From JANOAR01 sp031411235 (lineage in GTDB: Bacteria > Verrucomicrobiota > Verrucomicrobiia > Verrucomicrobiales > Verrucomicrobiaceae), in the NCBI GenBank assembly GCA_031411235.1, contig JANOAR010000306.1, forward strand, positions 1 through 50,233: 50,233 bases of DNA, written 5' to 3'. The notes beneath the pieces are model-generated. The model did not search any database. It was not told the origin of the DNA and saw only the letters and a program-made list of their open reading frames with translations. This document shows, piece after piece, positions 26,640-36,646 of the stretch. The stretch's first letter is position 1, and every line of letters begins with the position of its first letter. The translations under genes and the position numbers were made by a program.

Positions 26640-26948
26640 TTGAAGCTAACGGATACATTTCGATCATGGTCGGTGGTGGCGGCTGGTTCAGTAATCCTGT
26701 CCGGTTGTGCAGGACTGGATATGAACCAGATCGCCCCTTGGCCGTTGGCAGGCGCAGCGCAGCCGCTCATTCATGGGCGGCTGATCTACGTGACGAAGTG
26801 TGCCAAGTGCCATGCCCCCGAACCTGTGACCAAGTATTCCTATGCCCAGTGGCAGGTGATCATGCCCGACATGATCGAGGAGACAAAGCTGAATGCCACG
26901 GATGCCGCTGCGGTCACGAGCTACGTTCAATCACTGGTGACTCGTTAG
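26640..26948 (+). CDS. Small cytochrome c-like lipoprotein, TTG start
   Basis: A 102-residue protein. VVAAGSVILSGC (lipobox, Cys23) makes it a lipoprotein. CAKCH (54-58) is a haem c attachment motif, and Met75 or Met78 in VIMPDMIEE could be the distal ligand. The end, KLNATDAAAVTSYVQSLVTR, is the usual C-terminal helix of small c-type cytochromes. The only start that keeps the lipoprotein signal is TTG at 26640, four bases after the beta-barrel stop. The pair may link an outer-membrane barrel to electron transfer; this is inferred from order only. Confidence 0.75.
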   Translation: MKLTDTFRSWSVVAAGSVILSGCAGLDMNQIAPWPLAGAAQPLIHGRLIYVTKCAKCHAPEPVTKYSYAQWQVIMPDMIEETKLNATDAAAVTSYVQSLVTR

Positions 26949-26958
26949 CCGAGTCTAT

Positions 26959-28563
<1,605 letters not shown>

Positions 28564-28639
28564 GGTGCGCGGTTCAACGTCGTGGACGTGGCGCGTGTAA
28601 CAGCGGGGTGGCAGAAAGTTTTCGGCGATAATGAAGCCT

Positions 28640-28801
28640 TGGGTAAGCAGAGGTGGGAGAGGGCAACCACGGATGAACACGGACAGGCACGAATGGGGGA
28701 AGGAATGGCTGGCTGATTCCCCATTTCAGATTTCAGGATGCCTTCCATTGGTGATCATTCGTGTTCATCCGTGGTTGCTCTTTTCCCTTCTCTGCTTACC
28801 C
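28640..28801. repeat. Inverted-repeat element with long imperfect arms
   Basis: The left arm (28640-28682, GGGTAAGCAGAGGTGGGAG then AGGGCAACCACGGATGAACACG) is matched by the right arm (28759-28801, CGTGTTCATCCGTGGTTGC and then TCTCTGCTTACCC). Arms are about 43 bases with a few mismatches. The 76-bp centre has no gene. The element fills the space between the divergent sulfatase and racemase-like starts. Its arm differs from the GGAATAAGG family. Confidence 0.78.
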
Positions 28802-28849
28802 CACGCTTCTCGCTCGCTATCGCCCACAGACCTTGCTTCAATGCTCACC

Positions 28850-30313
28850 ATGAAGCCCCTCATCGCCCTCTCCCTGCTCCTCGGCACCACCTTCGCCGAG
28901 ATGCCCGCTGCGCTCCAGCCGCTCATCGAGCATGTGCGCACGCATCCTGACGGGCAGGCGATGAACAGCCTCAACTTCGCGGCCTTAAAAGGCGACCGCA
29001 GTGGCTTGCCCATCGGTGTGTTTGATTCGGGGATCGGCGGGCTCACGGTGCTGGAAGCGATCTTGAAACTGGATGCCTTCAACAACGCCACGCTCGCTCC
29101 CGGTGCGGATGGCGTGCCGGACTTCGCGGGCGAGCGCTTCATCTACCTCGGCGATCAGGCCAACATGCCCTATGGCAACTATGCAGCGAAGGGCCGCCTG
29201 GACTTCCTCAAAGAGCTGATCGTGCGCGATGCCGTCTTCCTCCTCGGTCAGCGTTATCGAGCTTCGCAAACCGCAACGCCGAGCTATGACAAGCCGCCCG
29301 TGAAAGCCATCGTCATTGCCTGCAACACCGCCACCGCTTACGGCATCGAAGACATCCGCGCCGCGCTGAAATCCTGGCAGCTCGATGTGCCCGTCATCGG
29401 CGTCGTGGAAGCCGGAGCGCGAGCGGTAAACGACATCACCCCCAGCGAGGGCAAGCCCGGCACCGTGGCCGTGCTGGCCACGCTGGGCACTTGCTCATCG
29501 GGTGCGTATCCGCGCGCCATCGGGCAGGCCACAGGGCTCGCCGGCAAGCCAGCGGCACAGGTCATCCAGCAAGGCAGCGTGGGCATGGCAGGTGCCATCG
29601 AAGGGCAGGCTACTTTCGCCTCGCCTGCCACAGACTCTGCCGCCTGGGTGGACTACAAAGGCCCTGCCGTAGGCAACACCTCAGCACCCCTCGACCCCGC
29701 ACTCGCCGCCCTTTATGGCTTCGACTTCGCAGGGGTGCTCGGCCATGAAAATGAGCCCTCGACATGGAAGCTCAACTCCGTGGCCAACTACGTGCGCTAC
29801 GATGTGGCCACGCTCGTCGAGAGCTATCGCAAAGCTGGCGGAGGCCCGCCGATCAGCAGCGTGGTGCTCGGCTGCACACACTTCCCGCTCGTTGCACAGC
29901 CCATTTTAGAAGCCTTCGCGCGGCTGCGCGACTATGAGGATGCGCAGCACGCGCGGCCTTACCACGACCTCATCGCCCAGCATGTGGAGGTCGTCGATCC
30001 TGCGCATCTCACAGCGAAGGAACTCTTCCGTGAACTCGCCCGCGCCAAACTGCGCAGCCCCAATGCCAAGACGGCGCAGAGCATCATCGGCACCACGTTC
30101 TACCTTTCGGAAGCCAATGCCCAGTGGCCTGGCAGCGCACTCGTCCCAGGCAGCACCACCGACCTCACCGACGAGTATAAATATGGCCGCAACCCCGGCC
30201 AGCCCGAGCGCGAGGACACAGTGTATGTGCCGATGAAGGTCGAGCGTGTGCCCGGCGGACTGAGCAAGGCTCTGCCGCTGGTGGGCGCGGCGCTAGCGCG
30301 TGTGGCCAAGTGA
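28850..30313 (+). CDS. Exported glutamate/aspartate racemase-like protein
   Basis: A 487-residue protein with signal MKPLIALSLLLGTTFAEMPA. The Asp/Glu racemase core is complete: GVFDSGIGGLTVLEAI (57-72), VIACNTATAYGIEDI with catalytic Cys158, VIGVVEAGARA, and VVLGCTHFPLVAQPIL with the second catalytic Cys342. It is nearly twice the length of cytoplasmic MurI (about 270), with inserts after residue 75 and around 240-300. Its leader argues for a periplasmic enzyme, unusual for this family. ATG at 28841 is an alternative start. A role in supplying or recycling D-amino acids outside the cytoplasm is inferred. Confidence 0.82.
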   Translation: MKPLIALSLLLGTTFAEMPAALQPLIEHVRTHPDGQAMNSLNFAALKGDRSGLPIGVFDSGIGGLTVLEAILKLDAFNNATLAPGADGVPDFAGERFIYLGDQANMPYGNYAAKGRLDFLKELIVRDAVFLLGQRYRASQTATPSYDKPPVKAIVIACNTATAYGIEDIRAALKSWQLDVPVIGVVEAGARAVNDITPSEGKPGTVAVLATLGTCSSGAYPRAIGQATGLAGKPAAQVIQQGSVGMAGAIEGQATFASPATDSAAWVDYKGPAVGNTSAPLDPALAALYGFDFAGVLGHENEPSTWKLNSVANYVRYDVATLVESYRKAGGGPPISSVVLGCTHFPLVAQPILEAFARLRDYEDAQHARPYHDLIAQHVEVVDPAHLTAKELFRELARAKLRSPNAKTAQSIIGTTFYLSEANAQWPGSALVPGSTTDLTDEYKYGRNPGQPEREDTVYVPMKVERVPGGLSKALPLVGAALARVAK

Positions 30314-30531
30314 TTCACCTGCGCAACTCCGAAGCGCCAAGTCACGCGGGATGTGACTGCGACCTTCCCCACGACTGATTTCGACTAAAGTCGAAGCCAC
30401 ATTCCGCAGTGCTGAAGCGCATGATTCGGCACAGCATTCCAGCGTGCAAAGCCCCCTGTCCTTCACTTCGACTTAAATCATTCTCTCGCCGCGCTTGCCA
30501 ATGCCGTCCGTTCCTGCCTTAATCCGCGCCC

Positions 30532-31590
30532 ATGCCTTTGACCATAGATCAAGTCCTCAACGCAGCGGATGAGCACAACGCCAGCGACGTCTTCCTCCAG
30601 GAGGGCGAACTGCCGCGACTGAAGATCACGGAGCAAATGATGGTCTTTGGCGAGGAGCCCATCTCGCTCGCTGAAATGGTGGGCCTGTTTCGCAGTTGCG
30701 GCGTGGATCCCGAGACTCAGCTCGACAAGGATTCCGGCCTCATCTCGCGTGCGGGCACCCGCTTCCGTGTGAACTTGCACCGCAGCATGGGCAAACTGGG
30801 CGTGGTGATGCGCCGCATCCGCACCAACATCCCTTCACTCGCCGTGCTGGGCGCACCGGACTGGCTGCTCCAGCGCTGGGTCACCAAGCCCTATGGCATC
30901 ATCCTCGTCACCGGCCCCACAGGCACAGGCAAATCGACCACGCTGGCGGCGCTGTTGCAGTGGCTGAATGACACGCACGCGCGGCATGTCGTCACCATCG
31001 AAGACCCGGTGGAATACATCTTCACCAACAACATGTGCCTCTTCACCCAGCGCGAAGTGGGGCGCGATACCGACAGCTTTGCACGCGGTCTGCGGGCCTC
31101 TTTGCGCCAAGCGCCCGATGTCGTTTTCGTCGGAGAAATCCGCGACTACGAGACGGCACTCATCGCGCTGCAAGCCTCGGAAACCGGGCATCTGGTGCTC
31201 GCCTCACTGCACAGCGAGCGCGTGAGTGACACGATGGAGCGCTTCCTCAATCTGTTCCCGCCGGATCAGCTCAATCTCGGCCTGCATCTGCTCTCGCATC
31301 AGCTCATTGGCATCTGCTGTCAGAAGCTCGTGCAGAAGGTCGATGGCAGTCTGATGCTGCTCACCGAGCATGTGCAAAACGGAGGTGCCGTGCGCGACTG
31401 GATCGCCCGTCGCGATGTGGACAAGATTCAGGAATACCTCGCACGCGGCAGCGACCCCAATGCCACCAACTTCCTGCGCTCCATCATCAAAGCCTACGAT
31501 GAAGGCACCATCGACGAACCCACCGCCATCCTGGCCACAGGCAATGAAACGGAGTTCAGGCGAGCTGCGCGGGGCATTAGTGGAAGCTGA
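30532..31590 (+). CDS. PilT/PilU-type twitching ATPase, copy 1
   Basis: A 352-residue secretion-type ATPase of the PilT/PilU group. It has an N-terminal PAS-like lead, Walker A GPTGTGKST (128-136), VVTIEDPVEYIF (Asp box), Walker B region DVVFVGEIRDYETALIAL, and the His box ETGHLVLASLH. The C-terminus has the EFRRAARGI ending. PilT-class ATPases power retraction of type IV pili. It precedes a four-helix-bundle gene and a second pilT-like gene; the lengths and motifs of both ATPases are intact. A 218-base gene-free gap lies upstream, with a short palindrome TTCGACTAAAGTCGAA (30380-30395). Confidence 0.92.
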   Translation: MPLTIDQVLNAADEHNASDVFLQEGELPRLKITEQMMVFGEEPISLAEMVGLFRSCGVDPETQLDKDSGLISRAGTRFRVNLHRSMGKLGVVMRRIRTNIPSLAVLGAPDWLLQRWVTKPYGIILVTGPTGTGKSTTLAALLQWLNDTHARHVVTIEDPVEYIFTNNMCLFTQREVGRDTDSFARGLRASLRQAPDVVFVGEIRDYETALIALQASETGHLVLASLHSERVSDTMERFLNLFPPDQLNLGLHLLSHQLIGICCQKLVQKVDGSLMLLTEHVQNGGAVRDWIARRDVDKIQEYLARGSDPNATNFLRSIIKAYDEGTIDEPTAILATGNETEFRRAARGISGS

Positions 31591-31618
31591 GTAGCGTGCG
31601 GCGAAACAAGCGGCAGAC

Positions 31619-32102
31619 GGAGGGATATGGAATAAGCAATATGGAATAAGGGCTGAGGAGGCAACGGCGATGCGATGAGCGAGATCAAAAGCTACCGAGA
31701 TTTGCATATCTGGCAGAAGGCGATGGAAGTCGCTCGCTTGGTCTATGATTATACGCGTACGTTCCCCAGTGATGAGCGATTTGGGCTTACTTCTCAGCTG
31801 CGGAGGTCAGCAGTTTCAGTGCCCTCGAACATTGCAGAAGGGCGAGGGCGAGGCACCACAGCAGACTATGTCCGCTTCCTGCGCATCGCCCGAGGCTCAT
31901 TGTTCGAATCACAAACCCAAATCGAACTCTCCCAAATGCTTGGCTTTGGCCAGTCTGCGCAGGCCAATGAACTGCTCACTCGCTCAAATGAAATCGAGCG
32001 CATGATTAACTCGCTCATTAATAAAATGAGCCCACCACCATAGCTCGCAGCCCCCAACGCCCTCCGCCCCCTTATTCCATATTCCTTCCTCCATATCCCT
32101 CC
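31619..32102. mobile_element. Inverted-repeat-bounded cassette carrying a four-helix-bundle gene
   Basis: The left arm 31619-31653 (GGAGGGATATGGAATAAGC and following) and the right arm 32066-32102 (CCCCCTTATTCCATATTCC and TTCCTCCATATCCCTCC) are imperfect inverted repeats of about 35 bases. They closely enclose the gene at 31675-32043 (21 and 22 bases away). The same arm family, without a gene, is at 16677-16822. No transposase is present, so movement would need help from elsewhere. That it is mobile is inferred. Confidence 0.68.
31675..32043 (+). CDS. Four-helix-bundle protein (23S rRNA intervening-sequence protein family)
   Basis: A 122-residue protein that starts SEIKSYRDLHIWQKAMEVARLVYDYT, with SQLRRSAVSVPSNIAEGRGRGT and DYVRFLRIARGSLFESQTQIELSQ further on. 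These are the diagnostic segments of the S23/IVP four-helix-bundle family. Such genes are found in intervening sequences of 23S rRNA genes and as free-standing copies; the function is not clear, and relatives bind nucleic acid in retroelement systems. The gene is inside inverted repeats, and between two pilT-like ATPase genes on the same strand. It is likely an inserted cassette. Confidence 0.9.
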   Translation: MSEIKSYRDLHIWQKAMEVARLVYDYTRTFPSDERFGLTSQLRRSAVSVPSNIAEGRGRGTTADYVRFLRIARGSLFESQTQIELSQMLGFGQSAQANELLTRSNEIERMINSLINKMSPPP

Positions 32103-32145
32103 GGCCCCCAACCCCCGTTACGCCTCCAACTTCCTCCCTCAAACC

Positions 32146-33249
32146 ATGCACGCCTACGACCTCATCGAATACCTCTCCATGGTCACCGAACGCGGTGGCT
32201 CCGACCTGCATCTCAGCGTGGGAGCACCGCCGACGGGGCGCATTCATGGCACACTGATGCCACTCACCGATGAGATACTGGACTCCAATGACACGCGCGA
32301 ACTGATCCTCGCGGTGTTGAAGGAGACCCAACGCGCGAAGCTGGAGCACGAGTGGGAGTTGGACTTCGCCATTCAAGTGGACAACCTCGGGCGCTTCCGA
32401 GGCAATGCGTGTTTTGTGCTGGGCCGCATCGAGGCAAACTTCCGCTTCATCCCGGCGACGATCCCCGAGCTGCACGAGCTGGGGCATGGCCCTGCCGTCA
32501 CCGACTTGGCCCTTTTGCGCGATGGGTTGATCCTCATCACGGGTGTCTCAGGCGCAGGGAAAACGACCACGCTGTGCAGCATGACGCAGCAGGTGGCGCG
32601 CACACGCTCAGCGAATATCATCTCCATCGAAGACCCCATTGAGTTCATCTTTGGCCAGTACCAGAGCCTTATTCGGCAACGCCAAGTGGGCAGCGACACG
32701 ATGACCTTTGCCTCGGCGATGAAGAGTGCCTTGCGACAGGATGCGGATGTGATCGTGGTCAGCGAACTGCGCGATCTGGAGACGATGCGCACCGCCATTC
32801 AGGCGGCAGAGACGGGTCACCTCGTCATCAGCACGCTACACACCAGCGAGGCCACGGGAACGATGACGCGTATCTTCGACGCCTTCCCCGCCGAGCAGCA
32901 AGACTATGTCGCCGCCCAGCTCTCCAGTTGCCTCAAAGGCGTCGTCTGCCAGCACCTGCTACCCCGCGCCGATGCCGAAGGCCGCGTGCTCGCCACCGAG
33001 GTGATGCGGATGAACCACGGCGTGGCCCGCTGCATCCGCGAGCGCCGCTTTGCCCAGCTCCCAGGCCTCATCCAGATCGGTGGGCGAGATGGGATGCACA
33101 CCATCGACGATAGCTTACTGCATCTTTTGCAGCATGACTTCATCGCTGAGGAGCATGCACTCGCGCACTGCCGGGATCGCGACTTTATCCATACTAATTA
33201 TCTAAAGCATGTGCGCGACAATGCTCCCGATCCGAAGAAGAAGCGCTAA
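32146..33249 (+). CDS. PilT/PilU-type twitching ATPase, copy 2
   Basis: A 367-residue PilT/PilU-like ATPase with Walker A GVSGAGKTT (133-141), IISIEDPIEFIF (Asp box), VIVVSELRDLETMRTAIQ and ETGHLVISTLHTSEA (His box). The Walker A is a variant with Ser in place of Thr or Pro. It is similar to copy 1 in order of motifs, not in detail, so the two are distinct paralogues that may form the PilT plus PilU combination seen in other bacteria. No pilus structural genes are in the window. The leader before ATG lacks a Shine-Dalgarno site. Confidence 0.9.
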   Translation: MHAYDLIEYLSMVTERGGSDLHLSVGAPPTGRIHGTLMPLTDEILDSNDTRELILAVLKETQRAKLEHEWELDFAIQVDNLGRFRGNACFVLGRIEANFRFIPATIPELHELGHGPAVTDLALLRDGLILITGVSGAGKTTTLCSMTQQVARTRSANIISIEDPIEFIFGQYQSLIRQRQVGSDTMTFASAMKSALRQDADVIVVSELRDLETMRTAIQAAETGHLVISTLHTSEATGTMTRIFDAFPAEQQDYVAAQLSSCLKGVVCQHLLPRADAEGRVLATEVMRMNHGVARCIRERRFAQLPGLIQIGGRDGMHTIDDSLLHLLQHDFIAEEHALAHCRDRDFIHTNYLKHVRDNAPDPKKKR

Positions 33250-33257
33250 CGCTGCGG

Positions 33258-34337
33258 CTACTTGTCCGAGAGCACCAGCCAGCGATCAGCAATGATGCCC
33301 GTGATGCGCACGCAGTGGTCGGACTTTGCCTGTTCTTGAAAGGCTAGGCGCAGTGTGAGTCCCATATAATGGGCATTTTGTCCGACCATTTGGGCGAGTG
33401 CTTGGCCTATGCTAGAAGTCCGCTCGCAATAGGCATGAACGGAGAAGAGCCCATCGGGCGACAGCAAGTTCAGCGACAAAAATTTCTTCTCATCCTCGAA
33501 CTCATAGTTGTAGTAGTCGCTCTTGGCGGCAAAGCAGCGAAACAGCGTCGGCGCAGCAACACGGCGCTTTTTAAAATCCGTCCACGAAAGCTCGGAGTAG
33601 CCGACATAACTTTCCCAGTCGATCAGATAACTTCCGTTCGATGTTGGCAGCAGCGCCATCTCCAGAACATCGCCGGGGCGAGCACTGGAAAAAGTCATCA
33701 AGAGCACAGAGCGCCCATTGATCCGGTAGCTAGAGCTGTTGAGCATGCTGCCCGATTGCGGATCTACATTGTGCTGCTCGTTGTAATAATTGTGCATCAG
33801 CGGCTTCACGCGCTCTTTGTGCAGCACATAGTCCGCCTTTTCATCCGTCGAAGTGGCGTGCCAGAATTTTTGCAGCACATCCGTCGCCGCATCGACCTGC
33901 TTCGGCGATACAGGTTCTGCCACGGGAGCCGACGCGATGGATTGCCCGGTGGTCTCGGTCTTCGCGATGTCCACCAGGGATACCTCCAAGTTCTTGCCCA
34001 TGAGCGAAGGCGTGGAAGCGCTGGGCTCCGCGCTGGGGGCGCTGGGAGCCGCTGCCTCGGCCACCACTGGGCTACTCCCATTGAGCAAATCATGCGCCGC
34101 CTTGGACATTGGTTTTTTAGAACCAGAGTCTATGGCGACGGGTGTGGCGGGCATCCGGCTGGGCGCAGTGGCTGCCACGCGCAGAATCATCTGCCGCTCT
34201 TCGCGCATCTGAAAATAATGCTGCCAACCCGTAAAAAGCGTGACCGTGAGGCACAATACGGCAAGGGTACACACCGCCATAACGACGCGGTGCGGGTTAG
34301 TTGAGGCGGTGTGCGTATTGAGCGAGCTGGAGGGCAT
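33258..34337 (-). CDS. Single-pass membrane protein, hypothetical
   Basis: A 359-residue protein with one hydrophobic helix (VVMAVCTLAVLCLTVTLFTGW, about residues 18-38) after a short Ser/Thr cytoplasmic start. A Pro/Ala/Ser-rich linker (about 60-140) leads to a folded C-terminal domain of about 200 residues with SSYRINGRSVLLMTFSS and YLIDWESYVGYSELSWTDFKKRR. No family is recognised. ATG at 34337 is the best start given the helix position; a longer frame begins at 34388. It ends 8 bases from the second pilT-like stop in convergent arrangement, and starts 34 bases after the glycosyltransferase stop (same strand), so the two are probably cotranscribed. Confidence 0.7.
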   Translation of the reverse strand: MPSSSLNTHTASTNPHRVVMAVCTLAVLCLTVTLFTGWQHYFQMREERQMILRVAATAPSRMPATPVAIDSGSKKPMSKAAHDLLNGSSPVVAEAAAPSAPSAEPSASTPSLMGKNLEVSLVDIAKTETTGQSIASAPVAEPVSPKQVDAATDVLQKFWHATSTDEKADYVLHKERVKPLMHNYYNEQHNVDPQSGSMLNSSSYRINGRSVLLMTFSSARPGDVLEMALLPTSNGSYLIDWESYVGYSELSWTDFKKRRVAAPTLFRCFAAKSDYYNYEFEDEKKFLSLNLLSPDGLFSVHAYCERTSSIGQALAQMVGQNAHYMGLTLRLAFQEQAKSDHCVRITGIIADRWLVLSDK

Positions 34338-34371
34338 GACACAATAGTGTGCCGCATTCCTCCACCCGAGG

Positions 34372-35538
34372 TCAAGCTCCACGCGCAATCAACTCCTTGT
34401 AAACCGACACCAACCGCTGCGACTGGACATGCTGGGCAAAGCCCTCCTCCACCGCACGATGGCCGCCCTCGCCGAGACGCAGGCGCAGTTCCTTGTCGGC
34501 AAGCAATCGCAGCGTCGCGGCGGCAAGCGCTTCGGGATCGTTCTCTGGCACGAGCAGGCCGCTGACGCCATCGGTGATGGCCTCGGGGATGCCGCCATGA
34601 TGCGTTGCCACCACCGGCACGCCCGTGGCCATCGCCTCCAGCATGGCATTCGGCACGCCCTCGCGATTGCCATCGGCACTGGTGCGGCTGGGGTGCAGGT
34701 AGATATGGCTGGCGTAGATGTATTTCAGCAGAAAGCCCGAGGGCTTGAACCCGGTGAACTGCACCCGCTCGGCGAGGCCCAGCGATGCTGCGAGCGCCTC
34801 CAGTTCCGCACGTTGTGGCCCATCGCCCACGAGCAGGAGTGTGGCCTTCGGGTAAGTCTTTGCGATGATGGCAAAGGCGCGCAGCGTGGTATCCAGACCC
34901 TTTTTGTCGATGAAGCGACAGCTCTGGATGAACTGCCACGCGCCCTCTTCTGGCGTGCAGCGCTCCTGGTATTTCCATTCCTCCATCGGGATGCCGGTGC
35001 GCTGGAGAATGACTTTCTCCCTCGGCGCACCGAGTGCGATGAGGTCGCTCGCCAGCGCCTCAGAGCGGCATTGTAAAAGAGCCGCGTGGGTGAAGACCTG
35101 CTGCATCGCCGCACGGTAGCGAGGTTTTTCCATATCCACCGCCGCATCGGCACCGTGGAAGGACACCAGCACCGGGCGAGGCCAGGCCTTCATCAGCGGC
35201 AAAAACTGCGGGGCCACATGGCCGAAGTAAATGTGCAGCATCTGCGCATCCACTCGCGTGAGGTCGAGCAGCCAGCGCCGCAGTTCCCCGCGATACATTT
35301 GCCACGGCTCCTGGCGCAGTTGTTTGTGGATCAGTCGGCGCAGCCAGCGGGTGCGAGGCTTGGGCAGCTCGTGCATCCATTTCTCGTGATAAGGAAAATG
35401 CGCCGGATACTCGCGATGGTGGGTAAAGACATGGGCATCAATCTCATGCCGCAGGCCCGTGAGCTGCCGATAGACATGCAACTGATCCAGCTTCAGGAAG
35501 TCGGCCACGTAACTGGCTACGGCGGGGTTTTTCGGCAT
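34372..35538 (-). CDS. GT4-family glycosyltransferase
   Basis: A 388-residue GT-B enzyme. The acceptor half has HIYFGHVAPQFLPLMKAWPRPVLVSFHGAD. The donor half has IQSCRFIDKKGLDTTLRAFAII, TLLLVGDGPQRAELEALAASLG, VQFTGFKPSGFLLKYIYASHIYLHPS and the E-x7-E motif REGVPNAMLEAMATGVPVVAT. The donor and acceptor are not known; surface polysaccharide is likely for this family. Its end is cotranscribed with the membrane protein at 33258-34337. The divergent arabinose-phosphate isomerase gene starts about 90 bases away. Confidence 0.92.
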   Translation of the reverse strand: MPKNPAVASYVADFLKLDQLHVYRQLTGLRHEIDAHVFTHHREYPAHFPYHEKWMHELPKPRTRWLRRLIHKQLRQEPWQMYRGELRRWLLDLTRVDAQMLHIYFGHVAPQFLPLMKAWPRPVLVSFHGADAAVDMEKPRYRAAMQQVFTHAALLQCRSEALASDLIALGAPREKVILQRTGIPMEEWKYQERCTPEEGAWQFIQSCRFIDKKGLDTTLRAFAIIAKTYPKATLLLVGDGPQRAELEALAASLGLAERVQFTGFKPSGFLLKYIYASHIYLHPSRTSADGNREGVPNAMLEAMATGVPVVATHHGGIPEAITDGVSGLLVPENDPEALAAATLRLLADKELRLRLGEGGHRAVEEGFAQHVQSQRLVSVYKELIARGA

Positions 35539-35627
35539 TGATCGAGAGAGGAGCGCTGGTTAATCTTCGCGCCCAAACATCCGGGCTGCGAGCAGCCTAT
35601 ACTGAGGATGTGCGGCCCCTTCGCCAC

Positions 35628-36599
35628 ATGAATTATCCTGAAAAAGCACGCCGCGTCATCGACCTCGAAATCGAAGAACTCCAGCGCCTGGGTGCGCGCA
35701 TCGGCGAGGCATTCAGCCGTGCCATCGAGCAGATTATGACCACCCTCGGCGAGCGTCGAAAGCTGATCGTCTGCGGTGTCGGCAAGAGCGGTAACATAGG
35801 CCGCAAGCTCGCTGCCACGCTGAACAGCACTGGCGCCACCACCGTGCTGCTGCACGCCCAGGACGCCCTGCACGGCGACCTCGGCATGGTGGATGAGGGC
35901 GATCTCGCCATCCTGCTCAGCTACTCCGGCGAGACGCAGGAACTCATCGCCCTGCTGCCACATTTGCGCCGCATGAGCCTCGGCATTATCGCCATCACGG
36001 GCAACTCCGAGAGCACCCTGGCGAAGAGCGCCGACCTCACGCTCGATGTCAATGTCTCCCGCGAAGCCTGCCCGCTCGGCCTAGCCCCTACCTCCAGCAC
36101 CACCACCATGCTCGTGCTCTGCGATGCCCTGGCGATGGTGCTGCTGGAGGCTCGTGGCTTTCGCCAGGAAGACTTCGCACGCCTGCATCCCGGCGGCGCG
36201 CTGGGCCGCGTGCTGCTCACCAAGGTCAGCGACCTGATGCGCAGCGGCGATGCCTTGGCGAAAGTGCAGCCCACGACTAGCATCGGCGACACTCTGAAAG
36301 CCATGACCCGCGCCCGCGCCGGAGCCGCCGTGGTCATCGACGACGCAGGCAAGCTCGCGGGCGTCTTCACACACGGCGACTTCGTCCGCGCCTTCCAGGC
36401 CGACGCCGCCATCGCTGAAAAACCCGTGCGCGACTACATGACCGCACGCCCCATTTCCATCAGCGCGAACAAGTTAGCCGCCGAAGTCCTCGCCACGCTA
36501 GAGCACGCCCGTGTCGATGACATCGTGGTGATCAATGACGCTGGCGAACCCGTCGGCTTGGTGGATACGCAAGACTTGTCGCGGATGAAGCTGGTGTAG
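35628..36599 (+). CDS. kdsD: Arabinose-5-phosphate isomerase, KpsF/GutQ family
   Basis: A 323-residue protein. The SIS domain has KLIVCGVGKSGNIGRKLAATLNSTG, HGDLGMVDEGDLAILLSYSGET, GNSESTLAKSADLTLD and the AP(T)SSTTTMLVLCDALA motif. Two CBS motifs lie near 205-260 and 270-320 (DLMRSGDALAKVQPTT, RDYMTARPISISANKLAAE). It makes ribulose/arabinose 5-phosphate exchanges for the Kdo part of lipopolysaccharide. The longest frame starts with TTG at 35538. ATG at 35628 is preferred because homologues begin near the first helix. It faces the glycosyltransferase gene divergently. Confidence 0.9.
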   Translation: MNYPEKARRVIDLEIEELQRLGARIGEAFSRAIEQIMTTLGERRKLIVCGVGKSGNIGRKLAATLNSTGATTVLLHAQDALHGDLGMVDEGDLAILLSYSGETQELIALLPHLRRMSLGIIAITGNSESTLAKSADLTLDVNVSREACPLGLAPTSSTTTMLVLCDALAMVLLEARGFRQEDFARLHPGGALGRVLLTKVSDLMRSGDALAKVQPTTSIGDTLKAMTRARAGAAVVIDDAGKLAGVFTHGDFVRAFQADAAIAEKPVRDYMTARPISISANKLAAEVLATLEHARVDDIVVINDAGEPVGLVDTQDLSRMKLV

Positions 36600-36646
36600 C
36601 CCCAAGGCAAAGCTGCACAGCGCAGGGGATTTTCAGCCGTGCGCTC

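Noticed and set aside
30314..30531. Possible small RNA or tRNA before the first pilT-like gene
   Set aside because: Only a 7-bp palindrome (TTCGACTAAAGTCGAA) was seen; no cloverleaf or terminator.
33369..34304. 311-codon forward open frame
   Set aside because: Antisense to the membrane protein at 33258-34337, which has a proper membrane helix and start.
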